Shown in pieces: positions 18,818-28,890 of a stretch of DNA of 64,000 nucleotides. Below the pieces are notes generated by a model. It worked only from the letters and a program-made list of their open reading frames with translations. It searched no databases and was not told where the DNA came from. Each line of letters begins with the position of its first letter. Positions within the stretch are counted from its first letter, which is position 1. The position numbers were made by a program, and so were the translations under genes. Location: the NCBI RefSeq assembly GCF_000738175.1, contig NZ_JFCH01000011.1, forward strand, positions 147,670 to 211,669, given 5' to 3'. This stretch comes from Corynebacterium jeikeium. Lineage in GTDB: Bacteria; Actinomycetota; Actinomycetes; Mycobacteriales; Mycobacteriaceae.

Positions 18818-19665
18818 TCCACCCGCACCAGGTTCAAACCGGCCGCCGGCGCGACCGGCACGGCCGAGCTGCGCTTCGTCTCCTTCAACAACCCCGGAGT
18901 GAAATCCTCCGGTCGCTTGCCCGACCCGACCGTCAGAGCCGCCCCCACCAGGGATCGCACCATCGACCAGCAAAAAGCATCCGCCGTCACGTGAGCCTCA
19001 TAGGTCTGCGGTTCCGCCTCCGTGGAGACGTCCACCCAGCGGAACTCCTGAAGTTCGCGGACGGTCGTAGCACCCTCGCGGGCCTTGCAAAATGCCGCGA
19101 AGTCGTTCAAACCGATCAGCGCATCGGAGGCCGCCTGAGTTTTCTCCAGATCAATCGGGTGGCGCCACGCTGCCGTATCCCGCGCTCGCACCGGCACAGG
19201 CCCGGCCGGATGAGTCGTCACGCGATAAATGTAGTGCCGGCGCAGCGCGGAGAAGCGGGCGTCAAAACCCTGCGGAGCAGCACTCGCCCCGTGCAGCCGC
19301 ACGTCCGCGGGCAACATGCGCGACAGGCGCCGCACCAGATCCTCCGGGCGGGTCAACGAGCGCTGCTCGAAGGCGTCCGCCGGGATGTCCGCATGGCAGA
19401 CCTGACCGCTGGCATGCACGCCCGCGTCGGTACGCCCGGCAACGACCAGCTCAATAGGATGGCGCGTGACCAGCGACAGTTTTTCCTGCAGCACTCCCGC
19501 GACCGTGCGTAGCCCGCCGGACTGAGTGGCCCAGCCGTGGAAGTCCGTGCCGTCGTAGGCCACGTCCAGGCGCACCCGCACCAGCTCGCCGGCCCGGTTG
19601 GGCTGACTGGCCGGCACAGCTGAGGTGGCCTGCGAGAGCTGCTGGGCCTGCGACGTTTCGGTCAT
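18667..19665 (-). CDS. truA: tRNA pseudouridine synthase A
   Basis: Isomerises uridines 38-40 of tRNA anticodon stems. 332 residues. The catalytic Asp lies in [14 protein letters not shown] (about residue 79); other marks are [14 protein letters not shown] at the start and [14 protein letters not shown] near 250. I chose ATG at 19665 (MTETSQAQQ) because AAGGAGG sits 9-10 nt upstream; the open frame continues to 19740. The C-terminal 45 residues ([18 protein letters not shown]) are a low-complexity extension that overlaps the convergent ESX gene. Confidence 0.95.
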   Translation of the reverse strand: MTETSQAQQLSQATSAVPASQPNRAGELVRVRLDVAYDGTDFHGWATQSGGLRTVAGVLQEKLSLVTRHPIELVVAGRTDAGVHASGQVCHADIPADAFEQRSLTRPEDLVRRLSRMLPADVRLHGASAAPQGFDARFSALRRHYIYRVTTHPAGPVPVRARDTAAWRHPIDLEKTQAASDALIGLNDFAAFCKAREGATTVRELQEFRWVDVSTEAEPQTYEAHVTADAFCWSMVRSLVGAALTVGSGKRPEDFTPGLLKETKRSSAVPVAPAAGLNLVRVDYPADEELAERALTTRAKRSPVGSGSGSAPAAAGATEPDTAPDAEPDTAP

Positions 19666-19770
19666 GGGCGGGGCGCCTCCTTCAGATGGACGTTCGGCTA
19701 ACTCGGCTAGCTGTTGCTGCTCAGCTGCTGCATTCGCCATGGGTACTGTGCGCGCCTTAGTCTAGTCTGC

Positions 19771-20230
19771 ATGCAAGACAACGAATTCTCCGCCTCCACC
19801 CTCGACTCGCGCGCCCGCCGGCTAGTCGCGTAGGTCGCTGCCCTTAATGGCCTCGGCTTCGTCGTTGAGGTGACGATCGCGCTGGTCATCGGCTCCGTCG
19901 CCCTTTTGCTGACGCCGCCGACTTCCTCGAAGACACCCTCATCAACGTTCTGGTGCTCACCGCCCTGGGGTGGTCGGTGGCCAGCCGCCGGAAGGCCAGC
20001 TACACACTGGCGGGGCGGATAGTGCGTTGGTTCAGGGTGCTTGGCTGGCGGCGCGCAATGATGCTGCGGCTAATGTGTTGATCCTCGGCGCCGGTGTGGT
20101 GATGATCTTCTGGGCCAGCGCATGGCCGGACATTGTGGTCGGCGTGGTGATCGGTCTGATTAACCTCTCGGCGGCGAAGGAGGTCTTTGAGCAGGCTCGC
20201 GCGGAGGAACCGGAGCTGGAGATGGACTAG
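19771..20230 (+). pseudogene. Remnant of a CDF-family cation efflux transporter
   Basis: Reading on from ATG 19771 (MQDNEFSASTLDSRARRLVA) a stop codon (tag) follows after 20 residues. The same frame then gives AALNGLGFVVEVTIALVIGS, a frameshift leads to DAADFLEDTLINVLVL, and after a deletion of the middle of the protein a third frame ends with LILGAGVVMIFWASAWPDIV and LINLSAAKEVFEQARAEEPE. These pieces match, in order, TM1, the metal-binding HD/DxxxD region of TM2 and the last helices of cation diffusion facilitators. With at least one nonsense codon, one frameshift and a deletion it cannot encode a working transporter. Confidence 0.8.
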
Positions 20231-20241
20231 GCGAACCGGCA

Positions 20242-20365
20242 AATGTCGCTAGAACGGGAATACGCGCGCCGCAAGGTAAACACCACCAAGATGAAAACTC
20301 TCTGACCTGCACTTTTACAGAACTGCAAATCGTTCGCATTAACGCATTCCCGTTCTAGCGACATT
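20242..20365. repeat. 124 bp element with 23 bp terminal inverted repeats
   Basis: The left arm 20242-20264 (starting AATGTCGCTAGAACGGG) and the right arm 20343-20365 (ending CCCGTTCTAGCGACATT) match at 22 of 23 positions as inverted repeats, with a 78 bp AT-richer interior. It has the size and shape of a MITE. I see no target-site duplication. It follows the CDF pseudogene directly. Confidence 0.65.
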
Positions 20366-20472
20366 CAGCGCACAAACCCACCACAAACCTGCCCAAACCC
20401 ACCTAAACCCCACCCCGCAAACGCCAACAGGCGCACCCTTGCCAGTTCGGTGGCATCGGGGCCGGCGGGGGT

Positions 20473-20495
20473 GGGGGCGTCAATAAGTAAGCAAC
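20473..20495 (-). repeat. Dispersed TGACGCCCCC motif, copy b
   Basis: On the minus strand, TTGTTGCTTACTTATTGACG leads into CCCCC. It lies directly after the T-run of the rplQ terminator. Confidence 0.6.
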
Positions 20496-20542
20496 AAAAA
20501 GGCGGGCCACGAGCTACCCGATTGGGTAACCGTGACCCGCCT
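20496..20542 (-). terminator. Terminator of the rpsM-rplQ operon
   Basis: Stem GGCGGGTCACGGTTACCC with GGGTAGCTCGTGGCCCGCC (one or two mismatches), followed on the minus strand by TTTTTGTTG. It lies 25 bp past the rplQ stop. Confidence 0.88.
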
Positions 20543-20566
20543 CAAAGCTAGGCGAGAGCGCCGGAC

Positions 20567-21130
20567 TTACTTGTCCTCAGCAGCCTCTTCAGCCTTGGCC
20601 TCGTCGGCAGCTTCAGCAGCCTCAGCCTCAGCGGCCTTGTCGGTTGCGGTGTCAGCCTCAACCTCCGGAGCCTCCTCGGCCTCTTCAGCCTTAGCCTCTG
20701 CAGCCTCGGCCTCAGCCTTCTTGGCCTTGGAAGCGGCAACGCGGTTAGCGCGCTCCGCCTCGGTGGAGGCCAGCTGCTCCGTCACCAGGGAAATCTGGGA
20801 GATCGGAGCATTGTCGCCCTTGCGGTTCTCCAGCTTGATGATGCGGGTGTAGCCACCCGGACGGCCTTCGAACTTCGGAGCCAGCTCGTTGAACAGGTAA
20901 GCAACAACTTCCTTGTTCGGGATGAGCTTCAGCACGTTGCGGCGGTCCGCCAGGGTGCCGCGCTTGGCCTTGGTGATGATCTTCTCGACGTAGGGGCGCA
21001 GCAGCTTAGCCTTTGCGTCCGTGGTCTTGATGGCGCCGTGCTCAAACAGCTGAGCAGCGAGGTTGGACAGGATCTTCTTCTGGTGGGAAGCAGAACCGCC
21101 CAGGCGGGCGCCCTTCTTTGGGGTAGGCAT
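20567..21130 (-). CDS. rplQ: 50S ribosomal protein L17 (bL17) with acidic tail
   Basis: 187 residues. The conserved part is residues 1-120 ([58 protein letters not shown]). The remaining 60 residues are an Ala/Glu repeat ([20 protein letters not shown]), a known habit of actinobacterial L17. Last gene of the operon after rpoA, followed by the terminator. Confidence 0.98.
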   Translation of the reverse strand: MPTPKKGARLGGSASHQKKILSNLAAQLFEHGAIKTTDAKAKLLRPYVEKIITKAKRGTLADRRNVLKLIPNKEVVAYLFNELAPKFEGRPGGYTRIIKLENRKGDNAPISQISLVTEQLASTEAERANRVAASKAKKAEAEAAEAKAEEAEEAPEVEADTATDKAAEAEAAEAADEAKAEEAAEDK

Positions 21131-21185
21131 TAGTTCTCCTCGTGTGGATCTTTAAATCAGTGAGCGCGTGCGGTTAACCACCGGG

Positions 21186-22199
21186 TTATTCCGCGATGTC
21201 CTCGCCCTCGGTGTCGATGAACTCGCCGGTCTCTGCGTCGTAGCCCTCGATATCGGTGATATCGAAGTCCTCCGGAGCGTCCTTCAGGCCCAGGCCCAAG
21301 CCAGCCAGCTTGACCTTGACCTCGTTGATGGACTTCTGGCCGAAGTTGCGGATGTCCAGCAGGTCGGACTCCGTGCGTGCAGCCAGCTCGCCGACGGTGT
21401 GAATCTCTTCACGCTTCAGGCAGTTGTAGGAGCGGACGGAGAAGTTCAGGTCCTCGATCGGCATGCTGTAGGCAGCGATGTGCTCGCTCTCCTGCGGCGA
21501 CGGGCCGATTTCGATGCCCTCTGCTTCGTGGTTCAGCTCCTGAGCCAGACCGAACAGCTCCACCAGGGTCTTACCTGCGGATGCCATAGCATCACGGGCG
21601 GTGATGGAGTTCTTCGTCTCCACGTCCAGAACCAGCTTGTCGAAGTCCGTGCGCTGTTCCACACGGGTTGCCTCGACCTTGTAGCTAACCTTCAGGACCG
21701 GGGAGTAAATCTGGTCGACCGGGATGCGTCCGATCTCAGAAGAAGCTGTAGCAGCCGGAACGTAGCCGCGACCACGCTCGACAGTCATCTCGATCTCCAG
21801 CTTGCCCTGCTCGTTCAGGGTGGCGATGTGCAGGTCCTGGTTGTGAACCTCCACGCCAGCCGGAACCTCAACGTCGGCGCCGGTAACCTCGCCCGGGCCT
21901 TCCTTGCGGATGAACATCGAGACGGGCTCGTCGGAGTCGCTGGACAGAACCAGGGACTTGATGTTCAGGATGATGTCGGAAACATCTTCCTTCACGCCCG
22001 GAATGGTGGTGAACTCGTGGAGCACACCCTCGATGCGCAGGGAGGTCACTGCCGCGCCCGGGATGGACGACAGCAGGGTCCGGCGCAGGGAGTTACCCAG
22101 CGTGTAGCCGAAGCCCGGCTCCAGCGGCTCGATGACGAACCGGGAGCGGGAATCGTCGATGAACTCTTCCGTGAGCGCGGGGCGCTGTGAAATGAGCAT
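21186..22199 (-). CDS. rpoA: RNA polymerase subunit alpha
   Basis: 337 residues. The N-terminal assembly domain ([40 protein letters not shown]) and the C-terminal domain ([40 protein letters not shown]), which binds UP elements and activators, are both complete. It sits between rpsD and rplQ as in other actinobacteria. Confidence 0.99.
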   Translation of the reverse strand: MLISQRPALTEEFIDDSRSRFVIEPLEPGFGYTLGNSLRRTLLSSIPGAAVTSLRIEGVLHEFTTIPGVKEDVSDIILNIKSLVLSSDSDEPVSMFIRKEGPGEVTGADVEVPAGVEVHNQDLHIATLNEQGKLEIEMTVERGRGYVPAATASSEIGRIPVDQIYSPVLKVSYKVEATRVEQRTDFDKLVLDVETKNSITARDAMASAGKTLVELFGLAQELNHEAEGIEIGPSPQESEHIAAYSMPIEDLNFSVRSYNCLKREEIHTVGELAARTESDLLDIRNFGQKSINEVKVKLAGLGLGLKDAPEDFDITDIEGYDAETGEFIDTEGEDIAE

Positions 22200-22343
22200 T
22201 GTTAAAGCTTCTCCTTTTTCGGCGACCGCTATATGACGCCGTTAGGGGGACTACCGCCACCAGGTTTGGTAGACGGTGCGGACGGTAGAAAACCGCGTTT
22301 GGTGTTCTATCCGAAGTAATTCTAACGAATAGGTTCGTCAGTT

Positions 22344-22949
22344 TTACTTCGAGTAGAGCTCGACGATCAGCTGTTCCTGCAGCGGAATGTCGATCTGAGC
22401 GCGCTCGGGCAGCTGGTGCACGAGGATGCGCAGAGTGGACGGTACGACCTGCAGCCAAGCAGGAACGATCGTATCGACCAGGGCTTCCTGAGCCTCTTCG
22501 AACCACAGCATCGAGCGAGACTTCTCACGCACGTCGATGATGTCGTACTGGGAGACCTTGTAGGAAGGAACGTTGACCTTCTTGCCGTTCACGGTGAAGT
22601 GACCGTGGGAAACCAGCTGGCGAGCCTGGCGGCGGGTGCGTGCCAGACCTGCGCGGTAGACAACGTTGTCCAGGCGAGACTCCAGCAGGATGACCAGGTT
22701 GTCACCGGTCTTACCCGGGCGACGGTTGGCCTCTGCGTAGTAACGGCGGAACTGCTTCTCCAGAACGCCGTAGGTGTACTTCGCCTTCTGCTTCTCCTGC
22801 AGCTGCAGGAGGTACTCGGACTCCTTGATGCGAGCACGGCCAGCCTGCCCCGGAGGGTAGGGGCGACGCTCGAAGGAGTTGTCGCCGCCGACGAGGTCGA
22901 CGCGGAGGCGACGGGACTTACGGGTTACGGGGCCGGTATAACGAGCCAT
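22344..22949 (-). CDS. rpsD: 30S ribosomal protein S4 (uS4)
   Basis: 201 residues starting MARYTGPVTRKSRRLRVDL. The S4 RNA-binding domain shows LESRLDNVVYRAGLARTRRQ and QLVSHGHFTVNGKKVNVPSY. There are no zinc-binding Cys residues in the N-terminal domain, so it is the Cys-minus form. A 144 bp gap separates it from rpoA. Confidence 0.99.
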   Translation of the reverse strand: MARYTGPVTRKSRRLRVDLVGGDNSFERRPYPPGQAGRARIKESEYLLQLQEKQKAKYTYGVLEKQFRRYYAEANRRPGKTGDNLVILLESRLDNVVYRAGLARTRRQARQLVSHGHFTVNGKKVNVPSYKVSQYDIIDVREKSRSMLWFEEAQEALVDTIVPAWLQVVPSTLRILVHQLPERAQIDIPLQEQLIVELYSK

Positions 22950-22975
22950 TTTTAATCCCTAATCCTTTCTTCTCT

Positions 22976-23380
22976 TTAGACGCGACGACGCTTCGGCGGG
23001 CGGCAGCCGTTGTGCGGCTGCGGGGTGACGTCGGCAATGGTGCCAACCTCAAGGCCCGCGGTGGACAGGGAACGGATAGCGGTCTCGCGGCCGGAGCCCG
23101 GACCCTTCACGAAAACGTCAACCTTCTTCATGCCGTGGTCCATTGCCTTGCGGGCAGCGGACTCGGCAGCCATCTGAGCGGCGAAGGGGGTGGACTTACG
23201 GGAGCCCTTGAAGCCGACGTGGCCCGAGGAAGCCCAGGAAATCACAGCGCCCTTCGGGTCCGTGATGGACACGATGGTGTTGTTGAAGGTGGACTTGATG
23301 TATGCGTGGCCGTTGGCCACATTCTTCTTGACGACGCGACGGCCAGTGCGGCGCGCGCCGGAACGAGTCTTCGGAGGCAT
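22976..23380 (-). CDS. rpsK: 30S ribosomal protein S11 (uS11)
   Basis: 134 residues. [20 protein letters not shown] and [17 protein letters not shown] are diagnostic, and the end [11 protein letters not shown] is complete. The gap to rpsM is 3 bp. Confidence 0.99.
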   Translation of the reverse strand: MPPKTRSGARRTGRRVVKKNVANGHAYIKSTFNNTIVSITDPKGAVISWASSGHVGFKGSRKSTPFAAQMAAESAARKAMDHGMKKVDVFVKGPGSGRETAIRSLSTAGLEVGTIADVTPQPHNGCRPPKRRRV

Positions 23381-23383
23381 AGG

Positions 23384-23752
23384 TTACTTCTTCTTTCCTG
23401 CGATCGTCTTCTTGGGGCCCTTACGGGTACGAGCATTGGTCTTGGTGCGCTGACCGCGGACCGGCAGGCCACGGCGGTGGCGCAGGCCCTGGTAGGAACC
23501 AATCTCGATCTTGCGGCGAATATCGGCCTGGATCTCGCGGCGGAGGTCACCCTCCACCTTCCAGGTGTTCTCGATAACGTCACGCAGAGCGGACAGCTGC
23601 TCGTCGGTCAGATCCTTGGAGCGAAGATCAGGGGAGATGCCGGTCTTTTCCAGCAGCTCCTTGGAACGGGCGGGGCCGATTCCGAAGATGTAGGTCAGTG
23701 CGACCTCCATGCGCTTCTCGCGTGGCAGGTCAACACCAGCAAGGCGTGCCAT
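23384..23752 (-). CDS. rpsM: 30S ribosomal protein S13 (uS13)
   Basis: 122 residues from ATG ([20 protein letters not shown]), with GGAAGGAAAA upstream. Marks: [18 protein letters not shown] and [20 protein letters not shown]. The open frame upstream to 23887 has no similarity. rpmJ (L36), often found between infA and rpsM in actinobacteria, is absent here. Confidence 0.98.
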   Translation of the reverse strand: MARLAGVDLPREKRMEVALTYIFGIGPARSKELLEKTGISPDLRSKDLTDEQLSALRDVIENTWKVEGDLRREIQADIRRKIEIGSYQGLRHRRGLPVRGQRTKTNARTRKGPKKTIAGKKK

Positions 23753-23875
23753 AGGGCATTTTCCTTCCGGTTTAGCGACGGTTTTCTCCACACTCGTCCC
23801 TTTTGATCCTTCGAGTATTTCGCCAACAGTCACGGAAGAGACCGTCCGGGCACCAAGTGCCTTGAATGCGCGAAA

Positions 23876-23902
23876 CCAACACCCCAACTATTGGGGTGTT
23901 GG
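23876..23902 (-). terminator. Hairpin between infA and rpsM
   Basis: Perfect 12 bp stem CCAACACCCCAA/TTGGGGTGTTGG with a 3 nt loop, followed by TTTCG on the minus strand. It probably ends the infA transcript, at least partly, so rpsM may have its own promoter in 23760-23870. Confidence 0.7.
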
Positions 23903-23999
23903 AAGGAGGGCTCCGGCCGCCGCGGCCAGAGGTAGTGACCAAGTAGCTGCAACCTCGGCGGTGCTGCTACCTAGATTGGATGTATGGAGGCTTAACGAT

Positions 24000-24218
24000 T
24001 TACTTGTAGCGGTAAACGATACGCCCACGGGTCAGGTCGTAGGGAGACAGCTCCACGACAACCCGATCCTCGGGGAGAATACGGATGTAGTGTTGGCGCA
24101 TCTTGCCGGAAATGTGGGCCAACACCTTGTGGCCGTTATCCAGCTCGACACGGAACATCGCATTTGGCAGGGGCTCGACGATGCGACCCTCAACCTCGAT
24201 GGCGCCTTCTTTTGCCAT
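24000..24218 (-). CDS. infA: Translation initiation factor IF-1
   Basis: 72 residues from ATG ([20 protein letters not shown]) preceded by TTGGAGG. The S1/OB fold carries [20 protein letters not shown] and ends [12 protein letters not shown]. An in-frame ATG three codons upstream lies over the ribosome-binding site and was rejected. Confidence 0.98.
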   Translation of the reverse strand: MAKEGAIEVEGRIVEPLPNAMFRVELDNGHKVLAHISGKMRQHYIRILPEDRVVVELSPYDLTRGRIVYRYK

Positions 24219-24381
24219 ATCCTCCAACGTTTCCCCAGCTCAACTAGCTGGTATGGGTGATGTTTTGCTACATACGGTACAGTCTCAGAACCCCCGCCAC
24301 GGTAGCCACCTGGGGTACCTACCGATGCGAAAGCCTCATGCACCAACTGCATACAATACACGCGACCTGCGCAGATGCCAA

Positions 24382-24421
24382 AACGCTCGCCCCAGCCCTC
24401 TTGAAAGCTAGCGCGAGCGTT
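24382..24421 (-). terminator. Terminator of the symporter gene
   Basis: AACGCTCGC pairs with GCGAGCGTT around a 22 nt loop and is followed by TTTTGG on the minus strand. It starts 24 bp past the stop at 24445. Confidence 0.8.
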
Positions 24422-24444
24422 TGTCCACTCAAGCAGCGGAGCCT

Positions 24445-25638
24445 CTAAGCGGGTTGCTCCTCGCGGCGCAGCTCGCCCTTCGCCAGGCGGTTCACGGTCA
24501 GCGCAATCGCGCCGTCACCGGTGACGTTACATGCGGTACCGAAGGAGTCGATGGCGATGTAAGCGGCAATCATCAGTGCCACCTGGCCATCGTCGAAGCC
24601 CAGCTGGGACTGCAGCAGACCCACGGCCGCCATAATCGCACCACCCGGCACACCTGGAGCTGCGATCATCATCACGCCCAGCAAGAAGATGAAGCCCAGA
24701 GCCATGCCTGCGGTCATGTCCACGCCCGTCATGTAGACAATGGAGAACGCAAACAGAGCGATCTTCTGCATGGAACCGGATAGGTGCACCGTTGCACACA
24801 GCGGCACCACGAAATCGGCGACAGACTGGGATACCCCGTTCTTGCGAGTGCACTCCAGGGTCACCGGAATGGTTGCGGCAGAAGAGGAAGTACCCAGGGC
24901 GGTGAAGTAGGCGGGCAGCATGTTCTTCAGCGCCGTGAACGGGTTGCGCTGTGCAAAGAGCCCAGCCAGCAGGTATTGCAGCGTCAAGATGGCCCATGTC
25001 ATCAGTACGGCGAGAATCAGTACCTTAGAGAACTGCGTCAGCGTGAGCTTCAGGTTGCCGTTCATACTCATGGTCAGGAACACGCCGAAGATGTAGAACG
25101 GCAGCAGCGGGATGATGAAGCTCTGGATGACCTTCATGGTCACCTCGCGCAGCTCCTCAGCACCCTTGTACAAAACCTCGGTGCGCATCGAGGCCATAGC
25201 GATACCTACGGTAAAAGCCAGCAGCAGTGCAGACATCACGCCCAGCGGTGGATCCATCTCTACGGAGAAGAACGGCGCCAGCGCGCCCTCTTCAATATCC
25301 TTGGCCTCGATCATCGACTCATTGCCCAGCAGCGAGGGGTAAAGCCCTTCCGCCACGCCGTAGGCGATCAGGCCGGAAATGATGGTGGAGACGTAGGCGA
25401 TGCCGGCGGTCACAGCCAGCCACTTACCAGCTCCGCGACCCAAGCTGGCGATAGCCGGGGCGATCAGCGCGAAGATCAGAACCGGGACGAAGAATCCCAG
25501 GAAGTTAGCGAACAACCCATTGAAGGTCGCAAATACGCGGCCGGCCCATTCCGGGAAGAAGAGGCTGCAGACGATACCCAGAACAATCGCGACGATGATC
25601 TTGAATATCAGAGAGTTAAGGAATCGGGATCCATTCAT
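24445..25638 (-). CDS. Dicarboxylate/amino acid:cation symporter (DAACS family)
   Basis: 397 residues, membrane protein with about eight transmembrane helices and two re-entrant loops. Family marks: the serine-rich loop TALGTSSSAATIPVTLE near residue 245, GGAIMAAVGLLQSQLG near 335, and AIDSFGTACNVTGDGAIALT near 360, where substrate and Na+ bind. It resembles the SstT/GltP group, so serine/threonine, glutamate or C4-dicarboxylates are all possible substrates; sequence alone does not decide. A single-gene unit with its own terminator, placed between infA and map. Confidence 0.9.
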   Translation of the reverse strand: MNGSRFLNSLIFKIIVAIVLGIVCSLFFPEWAGRVFATFNGLFANFLGFFVPVLIFALIAPAIASLGRGAGKWLAVTAGIAYVSTIISGLIAYGVAEGLYPSLLGNESMIEAKDIEEGALAPFFSVEMDPPLGVMSALLLAFTVGIAMASMRTEVLYKGAEELREVTMKVIQSFIIPLLPFYIFGVFLTMSMNGNLKLTLTQFSKVLILAVLMTWAILTLQYLLAGLFAQRNPFTALKNMLPAYFTALGTSSSAATIPVTLECTRKNGVSQSVADFVVPLCATVHLSGSMQKIALFAFSIVYMTGVDMTAGMALGFIFLLGVMMIAAPGVPGGAIMAAVGLLQSQLGFDDGQVALMIAAYIAIDSFGTACNVTGDGAIALTVNRLAKGELRREEQPA

Positions 25639-25832
25639 GCTGGCACTTTCCCTTTGCAGTTACTTATAGGTCCTCAAGAAACGATTATGTTTAGCCTACT
25701 CGCAATACTTGATTCCCCAATAATCGCCCGCCGCCCATTAACCCCACCCCTGCTGCCCCCTCACTACGGTGCTCCCCTACCACCGCCAATACTGCTGCAC
25801 CCCCGACACCGCATTAGCCGGGGCAGGCGGCA

Positions 25833-25857
25833 GGGGGCGTCACCAAGAAAGAAAGAG
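25833..25857 (-). repeat. Dispersed TGACGCCCCC motif, copy c
   Basis: On the minus strand, directly after the map stop: CTCTTTCTTTCTTGGTGACG, then CCCCCTG. No hairpin precedes it. Confidence 0.6.
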
Positions 25858-26652
25858 CTACTTGCGCGGCGTGAGGATCCGCGGGCCATCGGCGGTCGCG
25901 GCGACGGTGTGCTCCCAGTGCGAGGAGAAACTGCCGTCATCGGTCAGCACGGACCATTCGTCATCCAGCACGTAGGAGTCCGCCGTGCCCAGCGCCAGCA
26001 TCGGTTCGATGGCCAGCACGGAGCCCTCCTGGATCTCCGGTCCGCGCCCACCGCGGCCTTCGTTGGCCAGATACGGGTCCTCGTGCATGGTGCGGCCAAT
26101 TCCGTGGCCGCCGTAACCGTCGACGATCCACAGCTCCACGTCGAACTTCCGTGCGGCGGCTTCGGTCGCCTTCTCCAACGCCCAGGACACGTCCGTCAGC
26201 CGATTGCCGGGCACCATCGCCTTCAGTCCCTCGTACAGGACCCATTCGGTCGCGCGGTTTAGACGGTCGTGTTCCTCGGCTATTTCGCCGATGCCGAAGG
26301 TCCAGGCGGAGTCCCCCACCCAACCGTTGAGCGTTGCGCCGCAGTCGATGGAGATCAGGTCGCCCTCCTTCAGCACCACGTCTGCGGATGGGATGCCGTG
26401 GACGATCATGTCGTTCGGGCTCGCGCAAATGGAACCCGGGAAGCCGCCGTACCCCTTGAAGGTCGGGGTGGCGCCGTGGTCGCGGATGACCTGCTCGGCC
26501 ACGCGGTCCAGGTCGAGCGTGGTCTTGCCCGGCGCCGCAGCCTTCTTGACCTCCTGCAGCGCCAGTCCGACGATCTCCCCGGCGGCCTGCATCGCATCCA
26601 GCTGCTCTGCGGTCTTCGCCGCGATCTTCTTGTTCTTTCGCCTAAAGCCCAT
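25858..26652 (-). CDS. map: Methionine aminopeptidase, type I
   Basis: Removes the initiator Met from nascent proteins. 264 residues with metal ligands in ISIDCGATLNGWVGDSAWTF (two Asp), GGHGIGRTMHEDP (His) and the later Glu residues in LAIEPMLALG and EWSVLTDDGSFSSHWEHTV. It starts MGFRRKNKKIAAKTAEQL. It follows adk, from which a terminator separates it. Confidence 0.97.
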   Translation of the reverse strand: MGFRRKNKKIAAKTAEQLDAMQAAGEIVGLALQEVKKAAAPGKTTLDLDRVAEQVIRDHGATPTFKGYGGFPGSICASPNDMIVHGIPSADVVLKEGDLISIDCGATLNGWVGDSAWTFGIGEIAEEHDRLNRATEWVLYEGLKAMVPGNRLTDVSWALEKATEAAARKFDVELWIVDGYGGHGIGRTMHEDPYLANEGRGGRGPEIQEGSVLAIEPMLALGTADSYVLDDEWSVLTDDGSFSSHWEHTVAATADGPRILTPRK

Positions 26653-26683
26653 GTGGTTTCGCTTCTGTTCTCTTTGCTTACTC

Positions 26684-26706
26684 GTTTTTCTTAGTGACGC
26701 CCCCTC
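26684..26706 (+). repeat. Dispersed TGACGCCCCCTC motif, copy d
   Basis: GTTTTTCTTAG followed by the exact 12-mer TGACGCCCCCTC, between the map start and the adk terminator. It is oriented opposite to the flanking genes. Confidence 0.65.
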
Positions 26707-26725
26707 GCGGGGCGAATAACCACAA

Positions 26726-26765
26726 ATCCCGCCAGGTCGGACCGTGTGGGGCCGGCTGGCGGGAT
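26726..26765 (-). terminator. Terminator after adk
   Basis: Perfect 10 bp arms ATCCCGCCAG/CTGGCGGGAT with further internal GC pairing, then TT on the minus strand; 22 bp past the adk stop. Confidence 0.75.
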
Positions 26766-26787
26766 CAGCGATTCTTGCGCGCGGGGT

Positions 26788-27333
26788 TTACTTGTCCAGC
26801 GCGTTCAGCGTGGTGCAGGAGATGTCCTCAACGGTGCCCTCTGCGTCGATGTTCAGCAGAACGTCCTTGTAGTGGTCGATCAGCGGGGCGGTCTCCTCAC
26901 GGTAGACCTCTAGGCGGGTGCGGATGGTGTCCTCGTTGTCATCGTTGCGGCCGCGGGCCAGCATGCGATCAACAACAACGTCCTCGGAGACTACGTAGTT
27001 GATGACTGCGTCCAGGGAGTGGCCGTCCTCCTGCAGCATCTTCTCCAGCAGCTCTGCCTGCTCGATGGTGCGGGGGAAGCCGTCCAGCAGGAATCCGTCG
27101 GCGGCATCGTCCTGGTTCAGGCGGTCGCGAACCATGTCGGCGGTGACGGAGGTCGGGACCAGCTTGCCAGCGTCCATGTACTCCTGCGCCTGCTTGCCCA
27201 GTTCGGTGCCCTGGGAGATGTTGGTGCGGAACAGATCGCCGGTGGAGATGTGCGGGATCTTCAGTGCATCGGACAGCAGTGATGCTTGGGTGCCCTTGCC
27301 AGCGCCGGGAGGGCCGAGCAGAACTAGTCTCAT
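26788..27333 (-). CDS. adk: Adenylate kinase, short form
   Basis: 181 residues. The P-loop is [12 protein letters not shown], the AMP-binding motif HISTGDLFR and the core FLLDGFPRT. The LID is the short form without zinc Cys. Its ATG overlaps the secY stop by 4 bp (ATGA), so it is translated with secY. Confidence 0.98.
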   Translation of the reverse strand: MRLVLLGPPGAGKGTQASLLSDALKIPHISTGDLFRTNISQGTELGKQAQEYMDAGKLVPTSVTADMVRDRLNQDDAADGFLLDGFPRTIEQAELLEKMLQEDGHSLDAVINYVVSEDVVVDRMLARGRNDDNEDTIRTRLEVYREETAPLIDHYKDVLLNIDAEGTVEDISCTTLNALDK

Positions 27334-28664
27334 TTGAGGAATCCTTCGTAGTTAGACTGCATAACTTGCGATTCGAGTTGCTTGATCGTGGTCAGGGCAA
27401 CGGATACCAGAATCAGGATGGCGGTACCACCGAACGGCATCTGACCCTGGCCTGCGGCCTGCGTCGTCTGCACACCCATGTTGATGAGGATGTTAGGCAG
27501 AACGGCGATGAGCGCCAGGTAGATGGAACCGACGATCAGCAGACGGTTCATCACATATCCAAGATACTCCGCGGTCGGGCGGCCCGGACGGATGCCCGGA
27601 ATGAAGCCACCGTACTTCTTCATGTTATCCGCCTGATCGTAGGGATCGTACTGGACGGAAACGTAGAAGAAGGAGAAGAAGATGATCAGTGCCACATACA
27701 GCAGGATGTACTGCCAGGCAGCTGGGTCCGTCAGCACGGTCATGACATTCTGGTTCCACCAGTTCTCCTGGCCCGCGCCCTCCGGGTTGCCAGACTGGAT
27801 GATCTGAGTGATCAGGATCGGGACGGTCAGCAGCGAGGAGGCGAAGATCACTGGGATAACGCCGGCCTGGTTGACCTTCAGCGGCAGGTAGGTGGAGGTC
27901 TCGCCGTACTGACGGCGACCGATCATACGCTTTGCGTACTGGACCGGGATGCGGCGCTGGCCCTGCTCGATGAAGACCACGCCGACGACCAGGATCAGCA
28001 CACCAACCAGCACCGCTGCGAAGACGAAGCCGCCGGAGCCGGAGAGGATGGAGGCGCCCTGCGCCGGCAGAGAGGTGGCAATACCCGCGAAGATCAACAG
28101 CGACATTCCGTTGCCGATACCGCGGTCAGTGATCAGCTCACCCATCCACATCAGCAGCACCGCACCGGAGGTCATGACCAGCACCATAACTACCAGTCCG
28201 AACACACCCGTGCCGTCCTTCAGGACCTGCACGCCCTGCCCCAGCAGCTGCCGGCGATCCGCCAGCGCCACGATGCCCGCGGACTGCAGCAGCGCCAAAG
28301 CCACGGTCAGGTAACGGGTGTACTCCGTCATCTTCGCCTGGCCGGACTGGCCTTCCTTCTTCAGCTGCTCGAACTTGGGGATCACCACTGTCAACAGCTG
28401 CACGATAATCGAGGCCGTAATGTACGGCATGATACCGACGGCGAACACTGAAAGCTGCAGCAGTGCGCCACCTGAGAACAGGTTGATCAGCGAGTACATG
28501 GCCGAGCTGTCGGTCAGGTCGGAGATCTGCGACTGGATCGAGCCGTAATCCACGCCTGGGGTGGGGATCTGGGCGCCGATGCGATAGAGGATGATCATCG
28601 CAAGCGTGAACAAGATCTTCTTGCGAAGATCAGCGTTCTTGAACGCCGAGGTGAGGGCGGACAA
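27330..28664 (-). CDS. secY: Protein translocase channel subunit SecY
   Basis: 444 residues with ten membrane helices. Marks: [13 protein letters not shown], the plug-helix region [20 protein letters not shown], and the cytoplasmic loops [12 protein letters not shown] and [15 protein letters not shown] that contact SecA and ribosome. A 332 bp gap separates it from rplO, so in this species it is probably transcribed from its own promoter rather than from the spc operon. Confidence 0.99.
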   Translation of the reverse strand: MSALTSAFKNADLRKKILFTLAMIILYRIGAQIPTPGVDYGSIQSQISDLTDSSAMYSLINLFSGGALLQLSVFAVGIMPYITASIIVQLLTVVIPKFEQLKKEGQSGQAKMTEYTRYLTVALALLQSAGIVALADRRQLLGQGVQVLKDGTGVFGLVVMVLVMTSGAVLLMWMGELITDRGIGNGMSLLIFAGIATSLPAQGASILSGSGGFVFAAVLVGVLILVVGVVFIEQGQRRIPVQYAKRMIGRRQYGETSTYLPLKVNQAGVIPVIFASSLLTVPILITQIIQSGNPEGAGQENWWNQNVMTVLTDPAAWQYILLYVALIIFFSFFYVSVQYDPYDQADNMKKYGGFIPGIRPGRPTAEYLGYVMNRLLIVGSIYLALIAVLPNILINMGVQTTQAAGQGQMPFGGTAILILVSVALTTIKQLESQVMQSNYEGFLK

Positions 28665-28761
28665 ACTTTGCCTCCTGTGTAGTTTCTTACCTTCGTGCGG
28701 GATCTACTGGCCAGCGCACCTGCACTTCAAGATACGCCCGCATAGAGGCGACACCAATTGC

Positions 28762-28775
28762 AACCTGTACAGGTT
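28762..28775. promoter_or_regulatory. 14 bp perfect palindrome upstream of secY
   Basis: AACCTGTACAGGTT is fully self-complementary and lies about 100 bp before the secY ATG, in the otherwise featureless stretch 28665-28885. It looks like a dimeric regulator site; the factor is unknown. Confidence 0.35.
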
Positions 28776-28890
28776 AGCAGACAGGACAAATGCTTAGGTT
28801 ACTGTACCACCCATAGCGCACTACAAATTAAGCGCCACCGCCCTACCACCGGCCCCGCTCTTTCTACCTGGAATCATCGCCCGCCGAAAT

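Noticed and set aside
23753..23999. rpmJ (L36) between infA and rpsM
   Set aside because: No reading frame with the short Cys-containing L36 sequence is present; only a hairpin and leader.
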